A stretch of DNA of 64,000 nucleotides from Mytilus californianus (taxonomy: Eukaryota; Mollusca; Bivalvia; Mytilida; Mytilidae): contig NW_026262690.1 in NCBI RefSeq assembly GCF_021869535.1, positions 62,070,995-62,134,994 of the forward strand, in the 5' to 3' direction. A model generated the notes under the pieces. That model made no database searches. It was not told the DNA's origin and was given only the letters and a program-made list of their open reading frames with translations. This document shows, one piece after another, positions 1 through 11,524 of the stretch; position 1 is the first letter of the stretch, and every line of letters starts with the position of its first letter. Made by a program: the position numbers and the translations under genes.

Positions 1-432
1 TTAGAGGGACTGGTTATTGATCCATGTGCCATTTTGCACTGTGACACCCAACATGCAGATATGTTATAAACTAACTAGCATTCTACAATGGTTGGTTTGG
101 GAAAGTAGGGTGCATATACTACAGTGTGCATTTAAGCCATGCAGGTATATGTGCATACAAAGAAGTTAAATGCAGATGATGCATATGAAAGGATTTAAAG
201 ATATTTTAAAGAAGATACCGAACAAAGCATACATATACAAAAGCAGTACAGACAAAAATGATATCAGGCAGATATCATATCTATCAAATAAAATAAAATA
301 TTTTACCTACCTACCTACCTGCCCATGAAAAAAATGTACCGTGCCAAGTTATTTTTTGGCAAAGAAAAATAGAATATTCTACCTACCTACCTACCCTATT
401 TCAAAAAATAGGGTAGGAAAAGGGCAAACAAA

Positions 433-666
433 CAGTATTTTAATTTAGGCCTTACTGAATGTACAGTATGTATATGTGTTTATTTCAGATGCTGCTGTAA
501 TGAATAACTACTGAATTTACAGTATGAATATGTGTTTATTTCAGATGCTGCTGTAATGAATAACTACTGAATTTACAGTATGAATATGTGTTTATTTCAG
601 ATGCTGCTGTAATGAATAACTACTGAATTTACAGTATGTATATGTGTTTATTTCAGATGCTGCTGT
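433..666 (+). repeat. 56-bp tandem repeat copying the DLST 3' splice site
   Basis: Four copies of a unit holding CTGAATTTACAGTATG, TGTGTTTATTTCAG and the first ten exon bases ATGCTGCTGT; successive AG cuts are exactly 56 bp apart. The first three copies continue into TAATGAATAACTACTGA, so in the DLST frame each meets a TGA within nine codons. Only the fourth enters the true exon. Confidence 0.9.
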
Positions 667-910
667 TGATTCAGCACCAAAATCAGCTCCTGCTGCAGAA
701 ACTCCATCACCTACACAACAGCCCCCTCAACCACCAAAAGCAGAGGCAGCTCCTGCATCATCAACAAGTGGTCCCATACCAACTGCACCTCCACCAGCCC
801 CTCCCCTCCCTAAAGAACCAATTAGTACTAAACCCTTGGATTCTATTAAACCAAAGTCTGCACCTGCATCCCAGAATGTTCCACTTTCAGGATCTAGATC
901 GGAAACAAAA
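657..910 (+). CDS. DLST: DLST exon: Pro/Ala-rich interdomain linker
   Basis: Begins after TTTATTTCAG (ends 656) with the last two bases of a split codon and ends at GTAAGT (911). Encodes about 84 residues rich in Pro, Ala, Ser and Lys, as expected for the flexible linker between lipoyl and catalytic domains. The acceptor is the last of four copies spaced exactly 56 bp apart (cut points 489, 545, 601, 657). Only this copy opens a continuing frame. Confidence 0.9.
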
Positions 911-3900
911 GTAAGTGATTTAAATGACATTTATTATATATATAAGCCATTAACAGGTCCCAAGACTTTAGCACAGAGAAAATAACAATCTTCAAAACAT
1001 ACAATACTGAGTAAAGAATATGTATTATAAAAAAAGACCATTGTTTATCTAAAGGGTAAGCAGTTGATTTTCATGGTAAGATGATTAAGCTGATGAAAAT
1101 GTAAAATAATTTCTTAATAGACAAATGCACAACTGAACCAGCTGGTTCAGTTGTGCATTTGTCTATTAAGAAATTATTTTACATTTTCATCAGCTTAATC
1201 CAGATAAAGGGTCAGTTATCTGGACTTTGCCATTAGTTTTTACTTACTTTCACCGTTGTTTTCTTTGATGGCTAATTGGTAGTTTGCCACATTTACCTGT
1301 GTAGGTCGATTCAGTCTATTCTGATTTTGTTACTGGTTTTTGGCAAGCTTGAAACATTTGCAAATATGGCAAGATGTGTTTGATTCAATGTTTGCCAGTT
1401 ACTCACACGTTAAATAATGATAGTTGAACATTGATTGCCATAATTCATTGGCAGAATAATATGGGGAAGTGGTTCTTTTTTTAAAAATCATATCGCTTTT
1501 TAGGGTTGGGAAAAAGAAAATGACAGACAGGAAAGTGACTTCTTAATGCTAGTTGCCCTGTAGCATGAACCCTGTGCTTAAATTGAATAATGTAAGCTTT
1601 TACAAGAGGTTTTCACAACATTTAAAAGGCTGTTTCTATTAAAACAATGAATGGTGTCTTTTCAGGTTAACATGTCTAGAATACGACAGAGAACTGCTCA
1701 AAGGCTAAAACAAGCACAGAATGAATGTGCTATGTTAACAACATTTAATGAAATAGATATGAGGTATGTTAAACTTCTATCTTTTACAATAATATATAAA
1801 CTTAGAAATATAGGTTTCTTCATATTCAATTAATTGTGCTGTTCAAGATTAATTCGGTCAATCTCAGAAATAACATAAAGAGATAGGCATCAGGCCTTAC
1901 TATAGCAGTCAGTATTAGGGGAAGAGTACAGGCCTGTCTTTTTTTGTTTTTCACAGTAATGTGATACGATTTTATTTAAGATTTGTTTTGCATGATGAAT
2001 GAAAATTTTGGGTGAGTTGTTTTCTTGCTTTCTTTCTTTTCTCTGATAGTTGCTTTATTCATTTATATGGGAGTGGTTAAAAAGTCTTATATATATTTAA
2101 AGAGTTTTGTCTCTCATGCTCAGTTTGGACTGTAAAAAAGTTCCCAATGGCTTGAGATGTATGCTATTATGTTTTATTGTTATGGAGAATGGACAAATTT
2201 ATTTGGGTACTGGAGGTACTTGTTTTTTGAGTTTGTTTTCATAATTACATAAGTAAAAGTTTTATGAAGAGTGAACTTTTGGGATAGTAACTTGCAGCTG
2301 TAAATGCAAGGGTATTGATTTTGCATGCAATTGCAAGGTTTTGTTAGTACATGTAGTAGGAGTTGGGGCTATATTCCATTCACCTAGTTCAAACCATCTT
2401 TTTTTATTCCCCCGCCATAGCGGAGGGGGCATTAAGTTTTACCCTTGTCTGTCTGTACCTCCGTCCATAAATTGGTTTCCTTTTTCAACTTTAGTTTGCC
2501 TCAACCAAATATTATGAAATTTATACACAATGCTTATTACCACAAAACACAGATCAAGTTTGAATTTTGGTGGTGTCACTTATACCATTCTAGAGTTATG
2601 CCCCTTTACAAATGGAAAAATTGCTGAATTTTTCGTTTCTGTTCTCTAACTAAAGTTTGCCTCAACCAAATATTATGAAACTTATACACAATGCTTATTA
2701 CCATAAAACTCAGATCAAGATGAATTTGGATAGCGTCACTTTTACCATTCTTGAGTTATGTCCCTTTATAAGGTTGTATGCAAGTGGGGGCATCATCTGT
2801 GTCCCATGGACACATTCCCCATTTATTTTATCCCACTTTTGTCAATTAATACTGAACAGAATGACTTCATACTTGGTCAGTAGCTTGACAGTGATTAACT
2901 GTAAAATATGTGTGCTTTTTACCTGCGTAAGCAAAAGCAGCTCAAATAACCTAATAATATCGATTCCATGGTCTGAAAGACCTAATAAGGAAGAAAACCA
3001 TAGTCAAACTTTTCTGGCCTTCTATCAAAGGGACTGATTTAATGTATGGTCTTCAGCTTCATGATGTTGAGATGTATTGGGAAAGCAATTTTTACATCTG
3101 ACCTGCAGCCACTTCCTGTTTTCCAATAGTTTGAAATTTTACAACACTCATTGTACAAAATTTTCCTTAAAGTTTTCTTGTCTTCTTTGAAAGGGAATGA
3201 TTTTATATTTGGTCTGCAGCTTCATAATGTTGAGTTGTAATAGGTAAGCAATTTTTATACGACCGCAAATTGGGGGTCGTATATTGGTATCACATTGTCG
3301 TCGTCGTCCAAAGACATTTGGTTTCCGGACAATAACTTTAGTATTAGTAAATAGAAATCTATGAAATTTAAACCTAAGGTTTATAACCACAAAAGGAAGG
3401 TTGGGATTGATTTTGGGGGTTATGGTCCCAACAGTTTAGGAATAAGGGGCCAAAAAGGGGCCCAGATAAGCATTTTTCTAGTTTCATGACAATAACTTGT
3501 GGAACAGTGTATGGATCTCTCTGAATAGCATTTTCATTTTGAATGCTATAAAAACAATTAATTTTTGTCGTTAAATCATGTAAGTGCATTTTTTAAGAGT
3601 TTCCAAACAAAAGTTCTTTGTGAATAACATCAGAATTGATAAATATTGGTAAACAAGTGACAGTAGTCTTGCAGCTTCCAGTTGCAAATGTTCTAGTTAA
3701 GTCACATGAACTTTTTTTCAAATTATTAACGGAAACCGTCTGTAGGCGGGGTAGATGATTTTGAGTATGTTGTCATTTCATACAAAACACACTTGAATTA
3801 ACAATAACAACAGTCAAAAAAACACTATTTATCTTGTAAAAAAAACCCACTTTTTTTTCTTGTCTGGAATTGCACAGAATATATTACATGTAATAAAAAG

Positions 3901-6900
3901 GTTATTGCATGACATTTAAGATTACAAATCTTTTTGTAATATACCAACTTATTTCAAACTGTTGTGGGTACCAATTTTCATGAATATTATATTTCGTGAT
4001 TTTGGCAAAGTCTGATATATTCATATATAATATTTGTATTTCGATTAGCATTTGAGTTTGTGGTTCCCCTGTACCCACAAAATCCACGAAAATTGGTATC
4101 CAACAATAATGATCCACAGTATATTATTTAAAAAATGTTTGATAATTTGTTTTATTGTTAAGAATCATTGAGTTAACATTTGTAACATTGTATTTTTAGT
4201 AATATAATAGACCTGAGAAAGCAGTATAAAGAAACCTTTCTAAAGAAATTTGGACTTAAACTAGGATTCATGTCAGCTTTTGTGAAAGCATCAGCTTATG
4301 CTCTAACTGATCAACCCGTTGTAAATGCTGTGATAGACAATAAAGAAATTTCATATAGAGACTACATTGACATTTCTGTAGCAGTATCAACGCCAAAGGT
4401 ACTCCGGAAAACTGTGGATCACGGTTGATTTATTTCTTGTGTAACTTCTTACAAGGAAGTATATATAACATCGGCAAAGAAGATGGTCATCCTCGTTGAA
4501 CATAAACTTAGTTGACCATGATTTATGATCTTGGGTTCTTATGTACTTTTTAAGAACTATATCAGTAGATACTTTATAATCACATGGTTTGTATGTCAAG
4601 GTGATAAATACTAGGTCAGTATTCAGAATTTTTCCCTTTCCTATATAATCTCAGGGAACTCACTTTTCGTTCAAAAAATCATGTAATGTTTTGAATTTAA
4701 GTCTTGTTGCTAACTTTAGAATACTGAACCAAGTATGTAAATAATTCATTGTATGACTAAAGATTTACGTAGTTAAATGAAAATACCAGAAACCAACTTA
4801 AATGACATGATAAATAAGCCCAGACTTTTTCGTAAACAAACTTACAAAAAATAATAGAAAAATTGGTCAGATGAACCCTCAGTAACCGACAAGTTAAAAG
4901 GCATGATAAATTATGCTTTCTTATTTTGTACTAGATCCTTTCTACAAAAAGATCAAATTTCTTGTCATTCTGTTCCACTTTTCCTATTGTAATATTTTAA
5001 ATCATCATGTCATGACTAATTTGGTTTGATTGATATTTAAGATTTATTAGTATGCAGTTTTAAGATTTATACTTCGAAACCATTTAGGGCTTAGATATGG
5101 AAAATTTAGTTGATAAACCTTGGAATATAAAAGGAAATGAACTTAATTGCTAGAATTGTTCATGATAACAATTAGACACAAATAAATGTAGTGGTGTTTA
5201 CACCTTGAAATGACACTAAGTTTAAACTAACCTGTGCTGCAGGAAAAGTTTTAAGGCCTTGCTTCACCTAGATAAATAAAATTAAAATGCATTTTGTGTC
5301 TCAGAAAAATAAACTCTTTCTTTTGATTTTGAGATTATTTTTTTTTTCATCACTGCAGAAGATGGTAAAATAAACAAACACCTGATTTTTTTTAAACTGT
5401 CCACTAAGTTAAATCACCCATTTTTGTGCAGATGTCTATTGTATTCCATTATCCATATCAATAAAAACAACGTTACCTGTGGGGACATCTAAAAGATTTA
5501 ACCCAACTTAGATTATTTTTACACTTTCTGCAGGAACGATAAAAATGCCCATTAAAATACAGGAAAGTGTATAACTTTTATATCTATATATGGGTGGTGT
5601 TCGTCTTAAAAGATTTTATTACTGCATAGGTATGACTGTATTCAGAGTAAATTATGTGGTGGCAACACAGCTTTTTTTGTAAAATAGTTCAGATGAACCT
5701 TGACAGAGTACTATTGTTAGCTTCATACAGGATAGAGGAAATTTGGCCCCCATGAAAAAGAAACACTTCTTTGGTACCTTTAGCCTAACTGATAGAATCT
5801 TCCCTTTACATTGGATATTGCTTTCAATGGCCTCCAATTCATTTTTGCAACAATGTAATGCAATAACAGGAAGTGTTTTCTATACCATGTATTGCATGAG
5901 AGAAAAGTAAATCACCTCTTGGGCCCTGCTTAGTAAATCCAGAATTGAAGTGAATGATCTAATGTTTGCCAGTTAACAACAATATCTGTTGTACTTGGAT
6001 ACACAATGATATAAGTTGTCTATTTGGATCATGTGAAATACAGAAACTGACATATGATTGTATTTTACATGCACAGGTTCATTTGTAAAATATTTATATA
6101 TTTTTCAGGGTTTAGTGGTGCCTGTTATACGAAGTGTAGAAAATATGAATTATGCAGATATAGAAAAAGAAATAGCATCATTAGGTGAAAAGGTAAAAGG
6201 ACTATGAGCATTAAGGTCTTTTTTTTTGCTCACAATATGGTGCAAAGATAACTCAGTAGACAAGATAGTATTACAATGCCATTATGTAGTTATGGTCAGA
6301 AAACATTCTTATTCTTTGAGTTTGGAAGGCTACAAAAAAAGATCAGAATAGCAAATATTGAACTTTCCACTGATGTGGTTTTATTTTTTCAATTTTTTTC
6401 AATTTTTTTTTTGTGTCTTGAGTATAAAGTCATATCATATCAAAGACAGTTTTCTGTGTTTTATGATCTGTAGTTTTGTCTATCTAAAATCTTATTGTCA
6501 TAGTGCGCTCTGTCTTGTGTTGACTTATTATTGAACTATTATATGGAAAAAGAATTCATGAACAGCAAAAATGATCAGCAATGCAAAATCTACAAAAATG
6601 TCCAAAGAGTGAAACCATCAAATGACCTCCGTATAGAAGTTGTTGATATTTTGTTTTTACCAATTTTAGTGTTTTCACATATTGTCTAGAAAACTATTAT
6701 AGATCAACAGAAAATAAAATGCTAAAATTTAAACCAAAGTTTACATGAATGATCCTTTGTGTGTGCAGAATTTATTTTAAGAATTATATTTCCATCTAGC
6801 AATCACAAAGGCCGCCACGACTAAAAATAGAAATTGGGGGTAATGGCATATTTGTAAATAGGTTTTTTCCTGACTTTTATGTAAGTAAATGGTGTGACCC

Positions 6901-9900
6901 TGGAAGAGAAAAAATCTTTTCCTTCATTTCACTTGAATGAACTCAAAAATCTGTTTTGGAAAATAAATAATTTGGTTCTTGAGGGAAATGTGGATGGAGA
7001 CATGTGAAAATGAATATCAGTATGGCATAATTTTGCAATGTGAGAGAATCCGGCTTCTATGAGCGTCTTGTTTAAATCTGACAGAAACATTACCAGGTAG
7101 TCAATATTATGGATTGCTACCAATTGAGAGACACCGGCTCCCTGGAGCCTCTAGTTTTACAGTAACAATTTAATGTTTTTTGTGATTGCCTAGGCAGTGA
7201 CAATAAGCCATCTTTCTTAAAATTGTCAGCACCATAAACTGCAGATGTAAGAATTTTACTAAAGGGAAGTAATTCCAGTATCTTAATTTTACAGGCAAGG
7301 ACAGGAAGTTTAGCAATAGAAGATATGGAAGGTGGAACATTTACAATAAGTAATGGTGGTGTATTTGGTTCTTTGTTTGGAACACCTATAATTAATCCAC
7401 CACAATCAGCTATTTTAGGAATGCATGCTGTAAATGATAAACCTGTAGCAATTAATGGAAAGGTAATATGCTACATTTCACTTTCATGTTACATGCAACA
7501 TGTTTATTATATGACAAATTACCATTCAGCAATACTTTAGTCTTGGCTTTGACATTGTAAATCTTGCAGTTATTGGCACACCTGGCAGTTAGACATGTTC
7601 AAGCGTATCCAACAGGTATGACACGTATAATGTCTGTGAGATTATTTTCCTTTTGAATTTTGAAATATAAAGTCATCCTTTTTGAATACATGTACTATGG
7701 ATTTATTTAATTTTATATGGTTGGAGAATAATTTGCTGTTTCACAGGTACCTTATATAGTAGTTTCATCATTAGCTCCTATCAAAGTAACTAAACATAAG
7801 TAATTTGCACAGTATTTAAATTCTCTGTTTCTGCTTTCGACAAAAAATTGGTTTCCTGAATATTAATGACTCCAAAGCAAAAGGAGATGAAGGTTATATG
7901 TCAATGAGACCATCTAACAACCAAAGACATTGAATAAAGTTCCTCAATGGGGACAGAGACATGAACTTAAAAACAAAATTTAATGACAGTCATGCTTAGA
8001 TAGTCATTGAATTAGCATCTTAGTTTTGCAATTCTTATTTTTCTATAATGCTTACAAGAATCACATTGATCTTGCATTATTTGTGATCGTAAAGATTCAT
8101 AATGTTAAATGCACACAAGTTTCTCATACTTTCTCCATAATTTGATAAAAAAAAAAATTAAAAAAATTTCTGAAAATGTCGATTCATTTTTCTTCCAACA
8201 ACTCATCTAGCACTCAAATGCTAAACCAAAATATATTTTATACTTGTTTTTGGAAAGACTTATTTAACCTATTGAAATATATGTCTCTTACAATTAAAAT
8301 AGTAAAACGGTACATTTGAATTGTCAGAATTAAGTATATTGAAAGAAAGTATTAGTAGCTTAAGGAAATATCCTTAACCTTTTCTTTTTTAGCCTTTATG
8401 GAGTCTGATTTTGAATTGTTCAGAGTTCTCCATATTTGATTTTTACTTGTTTTGTGTTCTTCACATTTGATTTTGACTTGTTCAGTGTTCTCCACATTTG
8501 ATTTTGACTTGTTCAGTGTTGTCCACATTTGATTTTGACTTGTTTTGTGTTCTCCACATTTGATTTTGACTTGTTCAGTGTTCTCCACATTTGATTTTGA
8601 CTTGTTCAGTGTTCTCCATATTTGATTTTGACTTGTTTTGTGTTCTCCACATTTGATTTTGACTTGTTCAGTGTTCTCCACATTTGATTTTGACTTGTTT
8701 TGTGTTCTCCACATTTGATTTTGACTTGTTTTTTGTTCTCCACATTTGATTTTGACTTGTTCAGTGTTCTCCACATTTGATTTTGACTTGTTCAGTGTTG
8801 TCCACATTTGATTTTGACCTGTTTTTAGCTCACCGGGGCCCTTGGCCCCATGTGAGCTTATGCCATCACTTGGCGTCTGTCGTCGTAAACTATTTCAAAA
8901 ATCTCCTCCTCTGAAACTACTGAGCCAAATACCTTCAAACTTTAACTAAATGTTCCTTAGGGTATCTAGTTTATAAATTGTAACTGAAGTTTGTATCCAT
9001 GGACAAACATGGCCGCCATGGCTAAAAATAGGACATAGGGGTCAAATGCAGTTTTTGCTTTATATCTCAAAAACTAAAGCTTTTAGAGCAAATGTGACAT
9101 GGGGTAAAATTGTTTAATTGGATCGAGATCTATCGGCCCTGAAATTATCAGACGAATCGAACAACCCATTGTTGGGTTGCATCCACTGAATTGGTAGTTT
9201 TAACAAAATTTTGCAGTTTTTTGTTATTATTTTGAATATTATTATAGATATATATAAACTGTAAGGAGCAATAATGTTCAGCAAAGTAAGATCTACAAAA
9301 AAGTTAATATGACCAAAATTGTCAATTGACCCCTGAAGGAGTTATTGCCCTTTAAAGACAATTTTACACAATTTGTTCATCAAGTTTGCTAACATTTGAA
9401 AATCTTCTCCTCTGAAATACAGGTGAGCGATTCAGGCTCTTGAGAGCCTCTTGTTTGTTATTATTTTGAATATTATCATAGATATATAGAAACTGTAAGC
9501 AGCAATAATGTTCAGCAAAGTAAGATCTACAAAAAAGTTAATACGACCATAATTGTCAATTGACCCCTTAAGGAGTTATTGCCCTTTAAAGACAATTTTA
9601 CACAATTTGTTCATCAAGTTTGCTAACATTTAAAAATCTTCTCCTCTGAAAATACTGGGCCAATTACCTTCAAACTTTAACTAAATGTTTCTTAGGGTAT
9701 CTTGTTTATAAATTGTAACTGAAGTTTGTATCCATGGACAAACATGGCCACCATGTCTAAAAATAGAACATAAGGGTCAAATGCAGTTTTTGGCTTATAT
9801 CTCAAAAACTAAATCTTTTAGAGCAAATGTGACATGGGGTAAAATTGTTTAATTGGTCGAGATCTATCGGCCCTGAAATTATCAGACGAATCGAACAACC

Positions 9901-10679
9901 CATTGTTGGGTTGCATCCACTGAATTGGTAGTTTTAACAAAATTTTGAAGTTTTTTGTAATTATTTTGAATATTATTATAGATATATATAAACTGTAAGC
10001 AGCAATAATATTCAGCAAAGTAAGATCTACAAAAAAGTTAATATGACCAAAATTGTCAATTGACCCCTTAAGGAGTTATTGCCCTTTAAAGACAATTTTA
10101 CACCATTTGTTCAAGTTTGCTAACATTTAAAAATCTTTTCCTCTGAAATACAGGTGAGCGATTCAGGCTCTTGAGAGCCTCTTGTGTGTTCTCCACATTT
10201 GATTTTGACTTGTTTTGTGTTCTCCACATTTGATTTTGACTTGTTCAGTGTTGTCCACATTTGATTTTGACTTGTTTTGTGTTCTCCACATTTTAAATGG
10301 TCAATGGTAATATATGAAACCATTTGATAGGTCAGTAATGAGTTAACATTGTGACAGTTAAAAGGGAAGAAATGGTACATTTATTTACTTCTTAATCCAA
10401 GGGACACAATATCCCTTTAATGTTGGCTAGCTATGACATTAGTCAGTCCAATTTAGTGATTGAACAGAAATCTTTTTAGCTATAAATAGAATCATGCAAA
10501 AATCAACATTAACAAATAATGTGATTTTTATTTGATTTTTACAGGTTGAAATTCGACCGATAATGGTTGTAGCCTTGACTTATGATCATCGACTCATTGA
10601 TGGCAGAGAAGCTGTTACTTTCCTGAAGAAAATCAAATCAGCAGTTGAAGATCCCAGAGTTATATTGTTAGACTTATAG
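657..10679 (+). CDS. DLST: DLST, dihydrolipoyl succinyltransferase E2 of 2-oxoglutarate dehydrogenase (5'-partial, six exons)
   Basis: Coding exons are 657-910, 1666-1763, 4200-4398, 6109-6192, 7295-7462 and 10545-10679, all with AG/GT borders and compatible phases; together they give about 312 residues and a TAG stop. The product transfers succinyl groups from lipoyl-lysine to CoA in the mitochondrial matrix, as the core of the TCA-cycle 2-oxoglutarate dehydrogenase complex. Seen in order: a Pro/Ala/Lys-rich linker (first exon), the start of the catalytic domain ([13 protein letters not shown]), the conserved block around [16 protein letters not shown], and the active-site motif DHRLIDG with catalytic His and Asp in the last exon. 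The C-terminus ILLDL is typical of the family. The transit peptide and lipoyl domain must be in exons before position 1. The linker passes straight into the catalytic domain with no peripheral-subunit-binding domain, which fits E2o rather than E2p or E2b. No frameshifts seen. Confidence 0.97.
1083..1200. repeat. Perfect 118-bp palindrome with no spacer (DLST intron)
   Basis: Two 59-bp arms (1083-1141 and 1142-1200) are exact reverse complements about the centre CCAG|CTGG. The match stops on both sides at 1082/1201. No target duplication is evident. Confidence 0.95.
1666..1763 (+). CDS. DLST: DLST exon: start of catalytic domain
   Basis: Acceptor TTTTCAG ends at 1665 and donor GTATGT begins at 1764. 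Encodes V-N-M then [20 protein letters not shown] and TTFNEIDM, the conserved opening of the E2o catalytic domain. It ends after two bases of a Ser codon completed by the next exon. Confidence 0.95.
2409..2826 (+). mobile_element. Family F6 element (GCCCCC head), DLST intron
   Basis: The head CCCCCGCC...GGAGGGGGC folds into a hairpin and is followed by a CTGTCTGT-type run. Two ~180-bp internal modules each contain TTTGCCTCAACCAAATATTA. The tail is GTGGGGGCATC, inverted relative to the head, followed by a perfect stem-loop GTGTCC-CAT-GGACAC at 2799-2813. I infer a non-autonomous Helentron-like element; no coding capacity. Confidence 0.6.
3250..3590 (+). mobile_element. Family F1 element, 5' part (ATACGACCGC head), DLST intron
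   Basis: Opens with TTTTTATACGACCGC and TCGTATATTGG, then a GTCGTCGTCGTCC run and the family's internal sequence (CCGGACAATAACTTTAGT, GGTTGGGATTGATTTTGGGG). The characteristic 3' tail is absent, so it is truncated. Confidence 0.55.
3955..4122. mobile_element. Short inverted-repeat element (MITE-like), DLST intron
   Basis: GGGTACCAATTTTCATGAAT near 3966 is the imperfect inverse of ATCCACGAAAATTGGTAT near 4082-4100, with AT-rich sequence between. This resembles a common bivalve MITE. The left end looks eroded. Confidence 0.5.
4200..4398 (+). CDS. DLST: DLST exon: catalytic domain, central part
   Basis: Acceptor TATTTTTAG ends at 4199 and the donor GTACTC follows 4398. Encodes the conserved stretch with [26 protein letters not shown] and [11 protein letters not shown]. 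Phase agrees with both neighbours. Confidence 0.95.
6109..6192 (+). CDS. DLST: DLST exon: catalytic domain, GLVVPVIR segment
   Basis: A 28-codon exon after TTTTTCAG; donor GTAAAA follows. Encodes [20 protein letters not shown] and ends LGEK, a direct match to the E2o family. It is only 84 bp between introns of 1.7 and 1.1 kb. Confidence 0.95.
6540..7154 (+). mobile_element. Family F4 fragment with hairpin-CTAG 3' end, DLST intron
   Basis: Internal F4 sequence (ATGATCAGCAATGCAAAATC, GGCCGCCACGACTAAAAATA) leads to a 3' end with the stem GGCTCC-CT-GGAGCC, then CTAG at 7151-7154 followed by T. Hairpin plus CTAG|T resembles a Helitron 3' terminus. The 5' end is not identifiable. Confidence 0.5.
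7295..7462 (+). CDS. DLST: DLST exon: [16 protein letters not shown] segment
   Basis: A 56-codon exon after TTTTACAG; donor GTAATA follows. Contains [20 protein letters not shown], then [14 protein letters not shown], the family's most conserved core, next to the active-site channel in known E2 structures. Confidence 0.97.
8417..8826. repeat. 31-bp minisatellite, left part (DLST last intron)
   Basis: About 13 copies of a 31-bp unit built on TCTCCACATTTGATTTTGAC with TTGTTCAGTG or TTGTTTTGTG variants. Because 31 is not a multiple of 3, the reverse strand reads as a 31-residue repeated open frame, which I do not consider a gene. Confidence 0.9.
8827..10184 (+). mobile_element. Family F4 element inserted into the minisatellite
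   Basis: Begins AGCTCACCGGGGCC and ends GGTGAGCGA, stem AGGCTCT-TG-AGAGCCT, then CTTG. CTCACC at the start is the inverse of GGTGAG before the terminal stem. It contains a ~731-bp direct duplication, so the terminal hairpin appears both at ~9421-9455 and at the end. Removing it restores the 31-bp minisatellite register. No protein-coding ORF. Confidence 0.7.
10185..10292. repeat. 31-bp minisatellite, right part
   Basis: Three more copies of the same unit resume directly after the F4 element. Confidence 0.9.
10545..10679 (+). CDS. DLST: DLST last coding exon with active site and stop
   Basis: Follows TTTTTACAG (ends 10544). Encodes the catalytic [14 protein letters not shown] motif and ends ILLDL followed by TAG at 10677-10679. 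It lies 3.1 kb from the previous exon because a minisatellite and a ~1.36-kb mobile element occupy the last intron. Confidence 0.97.
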   Translation, partial: VEIRPIMVVALTYDHRLIDGREAVTFLKKIKSAVEDPRVILLDL

Positions 10680-11040
10680 TATAAACATTAAATTATATAT
10701 TTTTATTTATTAAATGATTAAGGAATTAGCTACTTGATGTGGTGCATATATAATTTGAAAACTAAATCTTCTTTAATGAAAACAGATCTGAAAATGTTGG
10801 ACATGTTTATTATTAAAAGAAAAACAGGTATATATTAGATATCAGGAAAACATTTATGCATTTGTAATTCTTTTAACATTAATTGGCGAATTGGCATTGT
10901 CACTTATCTGATCAACAAGACTTCATAGTTATTATGTAAAATGGAAATGTTTCTGTTCTACTGTCCAATTGAGTTTTGTAAAAAAAAAATAGTATTAAAG
11001 ATATATGCTTTGTTGTACATTTATTTAGGTCTGTCTATTA
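10680..11040 (+). other. DLST: Probable DLST 3' untranslated region
   Basis: AT-rich, non-coding sequence after the stop. I see no canonical AATAAA; ATTAAA variants occur near 10687 and 10993, the second followed by a GT/T-rich stretch. The end is a guess. Confidence 0.4.
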
Positions 11041-11524
11041 ACTCATAACTTTCTCAATTTGAAAGCAGACAATTTCATTGTAAACCACTAGTAGAAGTGA
11101 TATTTAGTTCCATGTAGACTTGTCTTATAAATATGTTTAAATTGAATACTGCATATAACTTGAAATGTCTTTATGTAAAATCAAAGTCATAATCAAGATT
11201 GTTTGGAATTTCAAAAAAAATGTATATGATCCTGAAAAAAATTCAAGATTTGTGATTGAAAGATTTACAATAATAGTAACTTGCTAGTCATTTAACTATC
11301 CAATAGTATTTAAAGTGGTAATTTTTAATGCCTAATTCTGTCCACTGGAAAACCTATGATCAGAATCACCTGGCTTGTTGGTCTGTCAGAGGGACATAGG
11401 AACATTTTAGCCAAAGTGACCAGTTGAGCTGTTGCCATCACTTGGCATCTGTTATTTATATACTTCCACACTTTCATCTTTTTTTCTGGAACACTTTCCT
11501 GAATTTAACTCAAACTTTGCAGTA

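Noticed and set aside
8352-8807. A 151-codon minus-strand open frame with regular repeats, looking like a low-complexity protein
   Set aside because: It is the 31-bp minisatellite read in three rotating frames; it lies in a DLST intron, with no start context or unique sequence.
8417-10292. Regular ~31-bp repeats reminiscent of a CRISPR array
   Set aside because: The units are directly adjacent, without unique spacers, in a eukaryotic intron; this is a minisatellite.
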